This document shows, piece by piece, positions 13,151-24,400 of a DNA stretch of 64,000 nt; the first letter of the stretch is position 1; each line of letters starts with the position of its first letter. The notes under the pieces are model-generated. The model worked only from the letters and a program-made list of their open reading frames with translations. It did no database searches and was not told the DNA's origin. Origin of the DNA: Liolophura sinensis (Eukaryota; Mollusca; Polyplacophora; Chitonida; Chitonidae); contig NC_088295.1 in assembly GCF_032854445.1 (NCBI RefSeq), positions 9,349,385 through 9,413,384 on the forward strand. The letters are read 5' to 3'. A program made the position numbers and the translations under genes.

Positions 13151-13385
13151 ATTTATTTATTTATTTATTTGATTGGTGTTTTACGCCGTGCTCACTATTT
13201 ATTTCACTTATTATTTCACTTATTTATTTCACGGCAGCCAGCTGCCGTCGAATAAGTAGAAAGCGAGTAGAGAAACCGAGTAGAGCCCGGGAGAAACGCA
13301 CGACCATCCGCAGGTTGCTACAAGATCTTCCCACTTGCGGCCGGAGAAGAAGCCAGCATGAGTTGGACTTGAACTCACAGCGACA
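13151..13385 (-). mobile_element. tRNA-derived SINE (family I), reverse, 5'-truncated
   Basis: On + it reads as the reversed tail (ATTTATTTATTTATTTGATT), GGTGTTTTACGCCGTGCTCA, then CGAGTAGAGCCCGGGAGAAA, then the box B complement (TTGAACTCACAGCG). An expanded TTATTTCACTTATTTATTTC segment near 13190-13230 is peculiar to this copy. Confidence 0.85.
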
Positions 13386-13728
13386 CACAAGTAGTATCCA
13401 TCAACTCCTACGTATGTAAGTACGTATATCCCTAATGCGGCGTGAAACATAGATCAAGCATTCATTTACAAATTTACCGCTGGTCCAAAGTCTACATAAA
13501 TCATAAAATAAAAAAAAAGAAATTTTCTACTGTCAAGTAGAACCTGAATCACATATTAACGTTTGGGTTTATAATGTATCGACCTTGGTCAATGAATGTT
13601 TACGAGATGATAGGCCTACACACTAAAAATAAGTTCGTTTTTTAAACAAATTTCTGTTACAGTTCAAAAACGCGTAGTCGTGTTTAATCATAAAAAGACT
13701 TTTATCATAGTAAGTGTTTATCATAGTA

Positions 13729-13921
13729 TTTATTTATTTATTTGATTGGTGTTTTACGCCGTACTCAAGAATATTTCACTTATACCACGGCGGCCAGCAT
13801 TATGGTGGGTGGAAACCGAGTAGAGCCCAGGGGAAACCCACGACCATCCACAGGCTGCCGGCAGACCTTCCCACGTACGACCGGAGAGGAAGCCAGCATG
13901 AGCTGGACTTGAACTCACAGC
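13729..13921 (-). mobile_element. tRNA-derived SINE (family I) with 13-bp target-site duplication
   Basis: The body is as in the other copies. It is bracketed by perfect repeats of GTTTATCATAGTA at 716-728 past 13000 (13716-13728) and at 13922-13934. The copy is 5'-truncated just after the box B region. This shows insertion by target-primed reverse transcription. Confidence 0.9.
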
Positions 13922-13994
13922 GTTTATCATAGTAAATTCGTGAAATGCTCACATAGTGAGGTGATGGATATTTTCAATAAACACAAATAATTCA

Positions 13995-14114
13995 GTAAAC
14001 ATGACTGTCTTTATATTATATGTAAACATGTAACATGTTTACTTAGTAAATGTCACATGTTCACCATGTAAACATGTTATATGTTTACTATAATAAACGT
14101 GTTTACATGTTTAT
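13995..14114. repeat. Cluster of palindromic GTAAACA / TGTTTAC words
   Basis: GTAAACA or its complement occurs at 13995, 14022, 14036, 14068, 14082 and 14100. At 14022-14042 the sites form a perfect palindrome with 10-base arms, GTAAACATGT and its complement, around one base. At 14068-14088 there are 8-base arms around GTTAT. GTAAACA is the forkhead-type binding consensus, but no gene is close by. It may equally be a decayed microsatellite. Confidence 0.6.
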
Positions 14115-17100
14115 CGGCTTAGTACAATTTAGACTGTACAAGTGTCTAGAATCTAACTAAAGCAGTCGTCCCTTTCCATCCCCAAACTTTTACAGCACAT
14201 TATAAGGGTCTTTCAAGCTTGTAATATAAATCCACTTCAGGCCAAGAGATGGGATAGATAAGTAAAAGTTACCTATGAAACTAAGCACAGTAGTCCTACC
14301 CTATCTTTCCAAAATCTTAAAACATATTAACTGTTAATTACATCTGCCCAGACCGGGTCTGTGTTTTGCACATAAGTCTCCTTGGTTTGGTATTATCACA
14401 TTGTTTCCATGCAACTATTTATTAAAGGTGTTGATAACGCAGCATTTTGAGTAATTCTAGAACAGTCCCATCCATTAAACTGTGATCAATTTAACAGTGT
14501 TTGTTTTTCCTTAGTTCTACTTTGGTCTAAATTGCTATTTACATGAACCGTTAGAATAAGCCCTTACTACCTAAGGTAAACTAACAAGGGACCGGGTGTC
14601 ACCTGTGTACGTGTGACCATTTGTCTACAGTCATGATTGTGCACGCTGTTGTCGCTACATTGGTTTTACCCCCTATGACAAAATGTTTTTGATTTATTTG
14701 TCTGTTCATGTCTGTCTGTCAGTCAGAAAACTTAACGGAAACAGTTATTCACAGATTTTTTTATCACATAAAATTTCGTGGACAGCCTGGCATACGACAA
14801 AGCAGCAATCCATTAAATGATTATGATCCGGATTTTCTGCAGGATTCTTAATGGATTAACAAACAAAACAAATAAGAGTACTGTCCTTTGGTTTGTAGTT
14901 CGGCAATCTGTACATGTCACTGCATGTGGTGGAGTTTTGAGTTGTGCAACAACTTTCATTACTCCTGACGCAAAACTGCATGCGATGTAAAAATACTGTT
15001 AAAACGAAAATTCCATAATTAAACTTTAATTTTTAATAAATTTGACTTTAACACCAATCGTATCGTTTGTCACTGCAGAATTTCAAAAGGGTACTCAATT
15101 ACGTTTTTCTTTGTATATATCCGTCTACGATATAGAAATGGTACAAATGTGGACAACACGAATCCATGTACAACAGTAGCTTCTTTCCTATTCCAAACCT
15201 TTATAACACATTTTTGGCCAAGGTTTTTTAAAGCTGTAAAATATCCTCATCACACACGACATGAATTTCTCCAACTTAATTGTAATCAACAGTTTCGACG
15301 GACATTTTGTCAGAATCCTCTTATAATGTGTGACGTAAGTAACCCAGAGGACACTTTAATCTAAATTAAAATTCCAGATGGCCTTCTTATTTGGCTTAAA
15401 AAGCTCCTGAAAATTATTAACTAGCTTGCGGCCTAGTGTTAAATTATTACGCGGTAGTGAACATTTAAAAATAAATCAAGATCTATCGTGGACAAATTGT
15501 GTCCGTTTTATCTCACTCGACAACCTTTGGTCCACATCCTGTTGTTAAGTTACAATTCTTGATCGAGGGAAGTTTGACAGTTTAAATTTTATAAACTTGC
15601 ATGAAGACTTGTTGAATTCACATTGAGACATCATCCCACTGATATTTAAATCCATATATTCACCAGGTGCACACAAAAAACTCAAAGTTAAATCTGAGGT
15701 TTTTTTTTTTGCCGAAGATGAATACCACAGTACGCATTAACACGTGGTCTTGTGGAATGTGTTGGCTTTTTACCTCGTGACGATTTTGTCTAACATAGTC
15801 GTGAAAGAGTTGCCTCCCTTTTGTCTTAAAGCCGAACCCATCTTCAATGTTAAAAAGTTTGTTTATCAAGAGGCTACCCTCATTGTGTCTCCATAGATAA
15901 CTCTTCTGGGTACATCAAGGAGGCATACTGGACAAAGATAACTAGCGAATGTTCAGTCACCCCTAATAAAGTACATGTACTAGTCACCCATTAGACTGGG
16001 ATACAAGAAATAGTTCTGCAGGAAAGTTACCTCGATCGCCTGCAAGCGCAACATCTGTAAGAGCTTGACTCGCCCGATTGACACAACAATGGCCTAGCGT
16101 TATAAATTGATCCCTGGCTGGAGACGACATTTTCTGAACTGTAAATGCTAATTTTGTCCCGCCTTTTGTGGACGTGCTATGTTAATGTGGCTAATAACCA
16201 AATTAGCACACTGCTTCGACGTGACCACTTGGTTTGACAGCTGTGCTGACGGCACTGAGTTAGCCATTAGAGACACTGACTTTAAAGAAAAAGTATTTAA
16301 ACGTTTAAATTTTACTAACACTTATTTTTTCTGAATATAGGGAGTAGGGTCTGTGAACCGGTTTTTCCGTCATCAACGATGTAAGCACGCCTAATTATCG
16401 TGCCATCCGTGAACGTGTGGTGAAATGAACATTTGTTAACGGTACTGAAGAATCCGATTGGAGTCATTTTCAGTATTTTCAAGACTGTCCATTACAACAC
16501 AACTTAATCTACTGGATAATCGCCCATATATCGTGTCGGTTCGATAACGCGTGGAATTCTATCGCGAGCGGGCAAATATCTTTGGACATATATCTAGTAA
16601 CGTTCTTGTTTTTTACTATATGGGCGGGCGGGGCTTGCTCTTGTACTTGGTTGCAAAACTGAACTTAAGTCAAGAGAGCACCTTCACACTTCCTCAGTTC
16701 GGCGTCCCAGTGCTGTTCACAAACGGTTTCTGTGAAAACTATACATAGTAGTCTGTGTCAAAGAGGGAGAAATAATAGTTTCCATGAATGCTTAAGTGGG
16801 TGACAAAAGTCCGCATACAGTTCTACCTTTAAAATCAATGGGGAGTTTCGAGTTCGAACGCTTTTGTCCTTCAAGGTGAAAAGAGTCCCACTGTATCGTG
16901 TGATAATGTTATCGTGATAAATGTTAGGCAACCTTTGTTGAGATTAATTTATCGATGACATGTCTCACTTACACATGGCACAAATGGCACAAATGACGCT
17001 CACAAACGTTCAGTTCCTTATCTGCATCGTTTGTTTACTCTAGATGACTTCTGTGAAACTCTTTTCAGACACCCACGTTCAAAATGTTACAGTAAATGTG

Positions 17101-17378
17101 ATCAGCAATAAACGCCTAACATTTTTGACAGGTCACATAATATAGTAAGACTTTCTTTTTTACCTTCAACGATAAGAGAGTTCTAATCTAAAACTGGTAC
17201 AACTCCATCCACCCTTAATACAAGTCCAAAGCACCTTTGGTCCTTTCCTACGCACCATTTCTGTTCTTTCTTGTACAGAATTACATTTTTCAGCCCTTAC
17301 GCAGTAAACAATCTATGCAACACTACACCAGAAAACCATGTGCTTTTTTGCAATTTAGACATTTTATGTAGCCCACTA
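14115..17378. other. Intergenic stretch
   Basis: No supported gene in about 3.3 kb. A GC-box-like GGGCGGGCGGGGC lies near 16622, with no gene recognised downstream. Confidence 0.5.
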
Positions 17379-20300
17379 CAGGGCTTCCAGTGGCCCTATT
17401 TTTCCTATTTTCCCTATATTTTAAGTCTTTCCCTGCTTTTCCCTATATTTTTACAAATTTGCTCGATTTCGCCCTCTAATTCCTATATTTTTGCAAGACT
17501 GGGTCGCACATTTCTGAAAACCATCATATAATGATGTGTTAATCAGTACAAATTATAACCAATATGCTGCACAAATACTCAGAGTTTAGGTATACAAACA
17601 TTCTATTCGTCATATACAGTAACAAACTAACATATGTTTGTACCATTTACAGTTATGCATAAGCCTTGCAGTGTCTGCAGTCTGTCCCAATGACGAAGTG
17701 ATTGGTGTAAAACTATGGTGTATGGCAATGGATGCAAACAAGTAACTATCTGAGACGCCAGTTTGTCATAGTCCATGCATTTATGACACTGATTCAGACC
17801 TGTTTTGCTTCTGTTATGATTAGGGTTGTGTTTGATTGAAACAAGTATTTCTGCGGATCAGTTAGATTAGCTAAGATTGTAAACTATTGACTTTGATTTG
17901 TAATACATATTACATAACCATGGTACAACTTATATCTCTATTTTTTTCAGCCCAGAACAATGGTGACCCACAACATAAACAAAACATAATAAAAGCATTT
18001 AAACCACAGATGCCTGCTCCGCACGAATATATATGTCTTATGATTTTGATGCCATGTTCTTTTCCAACGCCTCGGCTTGCTATGTGAGCATACATTTATA
18101 TCCATACTTATGTTTTTAAAGTGAATTTGCAAAGAACAACTATACAAGAGTGTGTCTGAGAAACTGGTAGCAAGATGACTATAGTTGAAACAGTTGTCGT
18201 CTTACCGTATCACTCCAATCCAAGTTTGTATAGCTAACTGCCACCTCACAAAGTGACAACTGTGCTTGTCTTTCAACAAGGAAACTTACAGAGAGTGTGC
18301 TCGTGTAATTGATCACAACCACAATGGACTTATTTTCCCGCTAGTATCATTCACGTGATCACTTGAAGAGCCATAATAATGCAATACAGTGATTGATGTG
18401 TTTATGGTGTGAGTATGAATACTCAAGAATACTCATTTAAGAAAATGTTTGCAGACCACTCAGACTCAAAGAACAGCGTGACATCCTGATGCCATTCTGG
18501 TCAGAGACGAAGAACGAAGTGGTGGGGCGTTTCTTGAAAGCTCTGATGTTTGGCCAATCAAAATCTGCAGATTTGTCAAAAGGAATTCAGGATACGTTAC
18601 AGGATCCAGGTTGCCAAATCAGTTTGGAATAATATCAATGAGCAAGTGAAAGAAGCTGGCTTTCCAGGTCTTCAAACTTCATTCCATACATCATTCATGT
18701 TGCACACAATGCCATCGGAAAAGGTTTGACAGAGTAAGGAGAAGAGGTGGAAGAGTTGAATCTAGATATATTCTACTGGTTCAAGCTTTCTGCCTGTCTC
18801 CGACAATACTTCTCTGACACCCTTTCCGACTTGGGGTTAGATGAGGAGATATTCATCAGACATGTCCGCTTCACGCTGTTGAAGGCTCTTGAAAAGATTT
18901 CCAAGAAGTTGGAAGCTATACGGCACTATTTTCTAGAGGAAGCGCCAAAGTTGGCTCGGAAGGATCACACGGAAAAGGCTCTAAGAGTCCAATGATAGAT
19001 ACAAACGTATCTGTAGAAAGTTGACAGACCCAAGAACCTTTGTGCAGCTGCAGTTCCTTCCTTTTGTTTAGACCTTTTTCCAACAAATTTCTGCTTTTCT
19101 TTCAAACAGAGAGTCCCCTGATTCACGTTAAGCATGACGAAATGTCAGAGCATGTCAAGTCTTTCATGAAAAGGTTCAAGCCAGATGCGATGCCCAACAA
19201 GAGTGGCAAACAGTTAATGAACATTGATATTGGGAACACAGAGAATCTGTTCTCAGATGAAAGGGTAGAAATCGGGTCGTAAGCACGAACAGCCCAGGGA
19301 AGCGTGCCCCGGGACCAACGGAAGCTGGTCTTCTTTGGGATGAAAAAGTTCTTCCAGGTTGTGATCAAGTATCTTGTGACACATTCCCCGCTAGACACTC
19401 AGTTTCTTAAAGATTTGGTCGCTGGTCACTGATGAGTGGAAGATATATGTGGGTGAGAGCGTCCCCGATGTGTGCTTCCGAGTAAACAAAAAAAAACCAA
19501 GATGAACAGGGAAATGATTTAACACATCGGTGTACAAGAGAATAGACCACTACTGGCGTTCAGCGTTAGAGCTCAAAAATCTACAAAGAAAAGTATTCTT
19601 CCACGACTTGTGAAAGATACACTGTGCTTAGCTCATGGAAATGCAGATGTTGAAAGGAGTATCTCTGCCAACAAAAGAACAGTGTCTTCAGATAGAGCAT
19701 CCCTTGGAGTGGATGCAACAAATGGACTGAGGCACATCAAAGATGTAGTTCAGACACATCAACATAATCCAGTAAATGTGTTGATCACTGCAGGAATGAG
19801 AGCAGCCGCAAAACATGCTCATTCTGAATGGTCTAAGCGAGTGACTGAAGAGGAGCGTGCAAGATGTAAAAAGGCCCAGGTAAAACTCTATGCAGAGCGG
19901 CAAGCACAATGCAAGACAAGTGCGCAAGAAGGGCTGGATAAAGACAAAAAGTCATCAGAAGAAAAAGAGAAAGCTTTGGAAGCAGAACAAAGGGAACAAA
20001 GTTGCATGCTGCCTAAAATCGGTTTCGCGAGGCAAAGGTGGGACTCAAAGGGGTCATGAAGAAGAAAGACGTCTCGGAGGCTAATAATGCTCAAGGTTTG
20101 CTAGATGTTGTAAAGGGAAAAATGGAGTCTGCAAGACAGGAACTTTTAAACTGCAACGAGAAGAGGAATGAAGTTGATTCCAAAAAACGAAGACTGCTGG
20201 AAGATCACCCATCTTAATTTTTTTTTCTTGTTACTACTTTAATAAAGGTGATATTCAGTTAAGACAGGATAGGCCATGTATTACTCAGAGCTAACCAGGA

Positions 20301-20770
20301 ATGTCTTTTTCTGAAAGCAGCTGATGACCAACAGTACTCGGGCAGTTGAAGTGTAATTCGTATGTACATCTGTAAAAAAAAAAAAAATCGGACTATTGTT
20401 GTCATTACCATGCAAATTATCATGCTATTTTCAGAAGAGATATGGATCACACGGGTTTGGGATCGACAAATAGTTACGCGTTTTCTTTGTTGTATCTTAA
20501 CTTCTTTGTGCAAATAAAGTTTCTATACCAGAGTTCCACATTTAATAGAATTAAAATGATTTTGGGGGATGCATTTATACCACAAATTGGGGGAAGTGTT
20601 AAGCATCTTTACCAAGTATAGTGGGGGTGGTGATTGGCATGGATGTACGGGGGGAGGGGAGGAGGTACTGATGTATTATATTAAGTTGTGCAAGCTTCCC
20701 TAAACTTACCCTTATTTTAGCCCTATGTTCAAATATAGCCCTATATTTTTTTCAGAAAATTGCTTTTTTG
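17379..20770 (+). mobile_element. Decayed hAT-like DNA transposon (boundaries tentative)
   Basis: At 17379 the sequence CAGGGCTTCCAGTGGCCC has the CAGGG start typical of hAT terminal inverted repeats. It is followed by repeated CCCTATATTTT words. Related words (TAGCCCTATATTTTTT) reappear near 20720-20755, beyond the transposase remnant at 18440-20216. A clean matching right terminus and an 8-bp target duplication were not found, so the right end is a guess. Confidence 0.45.
18440..20216 (+). pseudogene. hAT-family transposase-like pseudogene
   Basis: Three open segments on + (18747-18995, 19040-19282, 19610-20059) read as successive parts of one protein, interrupted by stops and frame changes. 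The first holds DIFYWFKLSACLRQYFSDTL and the second holds KSGKQLMNIDIGNTENLF. Between the second and third, the frame at 19318-19420 reads RKLVFFGMKKFFQVVIKYL. The third begins LCLAHGNADVERSISANKRT, which matches the hAT C-terminal dimerisation motif (HGNADVER), and ends in a Lys/Glu-rich coiled-coil-like tail. The tail continues in another frame to about 20216. AATAAA lies near 20241. The breaks mean it cannot make transposase. The family assignment comes from recognition of this motif only. Confidence 0.7.
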
Positions 20771-20847
20771 GAAAGGATTTAACCCTTAGACTAATAAATA
20801 TCTCACGGCTATGACGTAAAGCACACACCACTGCAAGCATGTATATC

Positions 20848-20972
20848 ACTTGATTGGTATTTTACAACTTAAGAACATTTCACTTATACGACGACGGCCG
20901 ACATCATGGTGGGACGAAAAGGGGCAGAACCCGAGGGTAACCCACGACCATGCACAGGTTGCTGGCAAACTG
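20848..20972 (-). mobile_element. tRNA-derived SINE (family I), reverse, truncated
   Basis: It reads TTGATTGGTATTTTACAACT, then ATTTCACTTATACGACGACG and CCCACGACCATGCACAGGTT, which are the central parts of the family I SINE. The tRNA-like head is missing. Confidence 0.75.
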
Positions 20973-21328
20973 CGGTATATATTATATCGCGTGGGCAAAA
21001 AAAAAAAAAAAAAAGAAAATGGGCCGTACTTTGATGCTGCATTACTCCATTATCCTTTGTTCATAGCCTTTCAAACTTTACACATTCAAATGGCATAATA
21101 TTGTTAATATACTGACCAGTTTTCAAGGTCATAGCTTGAGTAGTCTGTACACAGGATTAAAATGAAAACAGTCTCAAAAACGCACGTTCTGGTGACCCAT
21201 ATTGCATCTCCTGTTAGGTGTCATGATATTTTTTATAATATATGTATATTATATGAGCAGTATAAATGAATATGAGCAAAATGAATTGATTCACTCCAAG
21301 TCCACTTTCAGTTTGTATTTTTTTCCAC

Positions 21329-21334
21329 TTTATT
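21329..21334 (-). promoter_or_regulatory. RACK1: Probable polyadenylation signal of RACK1
   Basis: AATAAA on the minus strand, about 82 bases after the RACK1 stop codon. The position is sensible for a short 3' UTR. Confidence 0.6.
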
Positions 21335-21415
21335 TAATGTTTCACCACTATTCATCATCACATGGTCGTATCACTGGAGTGATACCTCTGGCAGGGCCAG
21401 GCTTATAGGGTGTGT

Positions 21416-24400
21416 TTATCTCTGTGTGGACATGGACACCTGCCACACTCGTATCAAATTGTCAGTGTAGCCAGCAAACAGTGTCTGACCATCAGATGAC
21501 CAGGCCAGGCAAGTGCACTGTGGGGGCTTTGTACCAGTGGTCAACACGTCCAGTCTCAGCTCGTCCACCACCAGCTTTGCCTCCAGATCCTGCAACAAAA
21601 ACAGCGCACGCCTGTACTGCCAGTATCAACATGCATAATCCGTACCACATTTGTATGTATGAACGTATGCTTGGGGTTTAACGCACTGCTTAATTTTTTA
21701 CTCATATGACGTGGAGTCATAAGGCACTGCTGCCACTGATCTGAAGGCCAACCTAGGCAGCAGCAAGAAAAATTTTAAAAACCTTTAAGGTAAGTATTTT
21801 GGTCATACCCTCATAATTGCAGGACATTGTTTTCACTGCTTCTGCTCACCAGCTAATACATGTCTTCTCTGAAATCACTGGGTACGAAGTCGTAATAAAG
21901 ATTTCTATCGCAACTAGATGCTTCATTATACATATATTCATCATTAATTTTAGCTAGAAATGAATTCAAATAACCCTAAAACATCAGCAGAAATCACTCT
22001 GCTTGGTGCAATAGACACATTTTCTACAGTTTGAATGTAGAATGAGTACATATCCAACAACCTTAGCAAACACTCATTTCAAGGGGATTGAGTTAAAAGG
22101 AAATCAACAACTCTATCTGGCCTGCCCTGATGATCACTTACCCAAATCTTGATTGTTGGTCCAGTAGCAGCACACAGCCAGTACCTGTTGGGGCTGAAGC
22201 ACAGGGAGTTTATGATCTCTCCTCCCTCCAGTGTGTACAGGTGCTTGCCTTCATTCAGGTCCCACAACATGGCACGACCATCCTAAAACACAACACACAC
22301 ATGTACAGTAAGAAGCTCGACAAAAAATATGTACACATGGCTCCAAGAAGAAAAGAATAAAGAACAGAATCATTCAACATTAAAACAAAACAAGTCGCTA
22401 GTTCACTGTATTAACACAGGAAAGATTAATTCTGCACCTTATTTTTGTTAACACGCATTTGATTAGTGTTGAATGCAGTACTCCAGAATACTGTTCTTCA
22501 CTTAGGACAGAATTACCAATACTGAAAACATGAAGCATTCGGTTCTGATTTACTCATCTATTTCACTGTTATTTACACAATGCTCAAGAACCTTTCACTA
22601 ATTGGATGGTAGTCAGGTCAGATTTATGGGCGGAGGAAAATGTGTGGTAAACCAACAATTCTTTGCAAATTAATGACACGTGACATACAGATGATATGCA
22701 CACCATATTAATGCAAGATATGTGATCTTCAATGAGCATACTGCGTAAACAACTACACAACCATCACTAACAACTTATTGTCACCAAGTCCCACATACAG
22801 TGAGAGCGCAGGAACCTACAAGTCCCTGTTCAAGGCCAGGTTTGATTTATTTATCTATTTATTTGATTGGCGTTTTACGCCGTACTCAAGAATATTTCAC
22901 TTATACGACTGCGGCCAGCATCATGGTGGGAGGAAAGGGGGCAGAGCCCGGGGGAAACCCACAACCATTCGCAGGTTGCTGAAAGACCTTCCCACTTACG
23001 GCTGGAGAGGAAACCAGCATAAGCTGGAATTGAACTCACAGCGACCGCATTGGTGAGAGACTCCTGGGTCATTACACTGTGCTAGTGCGCTAACCAACTG
23101 AGCCACATAGGCCCAGGCCAGGTTTGAATCACACCTGCTGTGCACACGTGATAAGATGGCAAGTACATTACCCACTAGGTGAAGGCCCGCTCTCTGATGG
23201 TGTTTCTTGACATCCCCTCTGTTGGGAAGAGCAGTGAATAGAGACCACCTGCTGAACTCACCTTTCCTCCAGATGCACACAGGGAACCATCAGGAGAGAC
23301 CGTTACACAGTTCAAGAAGCCAGCATGCCCAAAATGGTTCGTCTTCAGCTTACAGTTGGTCAAATTCCAAACCTAAAACAGAATGACAGAATGTAAATCA
23401 ATCATAAGAAAAAAACTTCACCTCATCTAGGGTTTGATAGTTTTACATCTAAAGCTTATTTTGCACGGCAAGAAATTGAAGCAAGGGGAGATAGTCTGTG
23501 TCCACATACATAACATATTTACCTCCCCTGCTAACAAAATGCGTTCCACATCCATGCCACAAGCATGAATGAACAAAAGCATTTTAACCATGATAGAGAT
23601 ACCCTCATAATTGCAGGACTTCGTTTTCACTGCTTCTGCTCAACAGCTAATACATGTCTTTTTTGAAATCATAGGGTATAAAATTTGTGTTAAACGAAAT
23701 GTTAAATCCTGAGGGGAAAAGGAACAAAGGTGATACAGGCGAAGGCTGAATAAAATTCATTGAACAGACTACCTACAACATATTTCAGGTTATGTTAAAT
23801 ATCAAAATTCTATCTTCAATGAATACACACTTTAGTAAAAATATAGATACGTTTCACCTATTTCTTGATTGCCAGATATGCAGCAACTATTACCTTTAAT
23901 AATAAACATTTCGTTTTTTAGTAAGTAAAAGCAGCAAAGTTGTTTTAAAAAAAAAAAAAAGAAAATAAGAAAGACACACAATGACCTAGGCAAATATATC
24001 ATTTAGGAAGAGAACCTGTCAGAGTTTAATATAATAAAAAACACATATTAAAACACAGAAAAACTTAAGCAAATACATCCTAGGAATTTGCACGAAGTTA
24101 TATCATTCTTGTTACTAAAACTGCATTACATCGGAGAATATCCTGAAAACATCTATTATTTATTTAGCAAGTGCTGACGCCTCTTTTCGCCTCTTACTGC
24201 TTTGTAAGGAATTGAGAGAGGGAGAGAAAATCGTCTGTGTTCCTACACCTTAACACCAACCATATCTGGGTAACATTCAGTCCTTTCAGCCATCAATGAA
24301 CAAGTATTTAGCCAGGACACCCTCATAAATGCAGGACTTATTTTCATTGCTTTGCTCAACAGTTAATACATGTTTTCCTTTAATTCATTGGGTATGTACA

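Noticed and set aside
16622-16634. GC-box promoter
   Set aside because: A single GGGCGGGGC-like word with no start site or gene recognised downstream.
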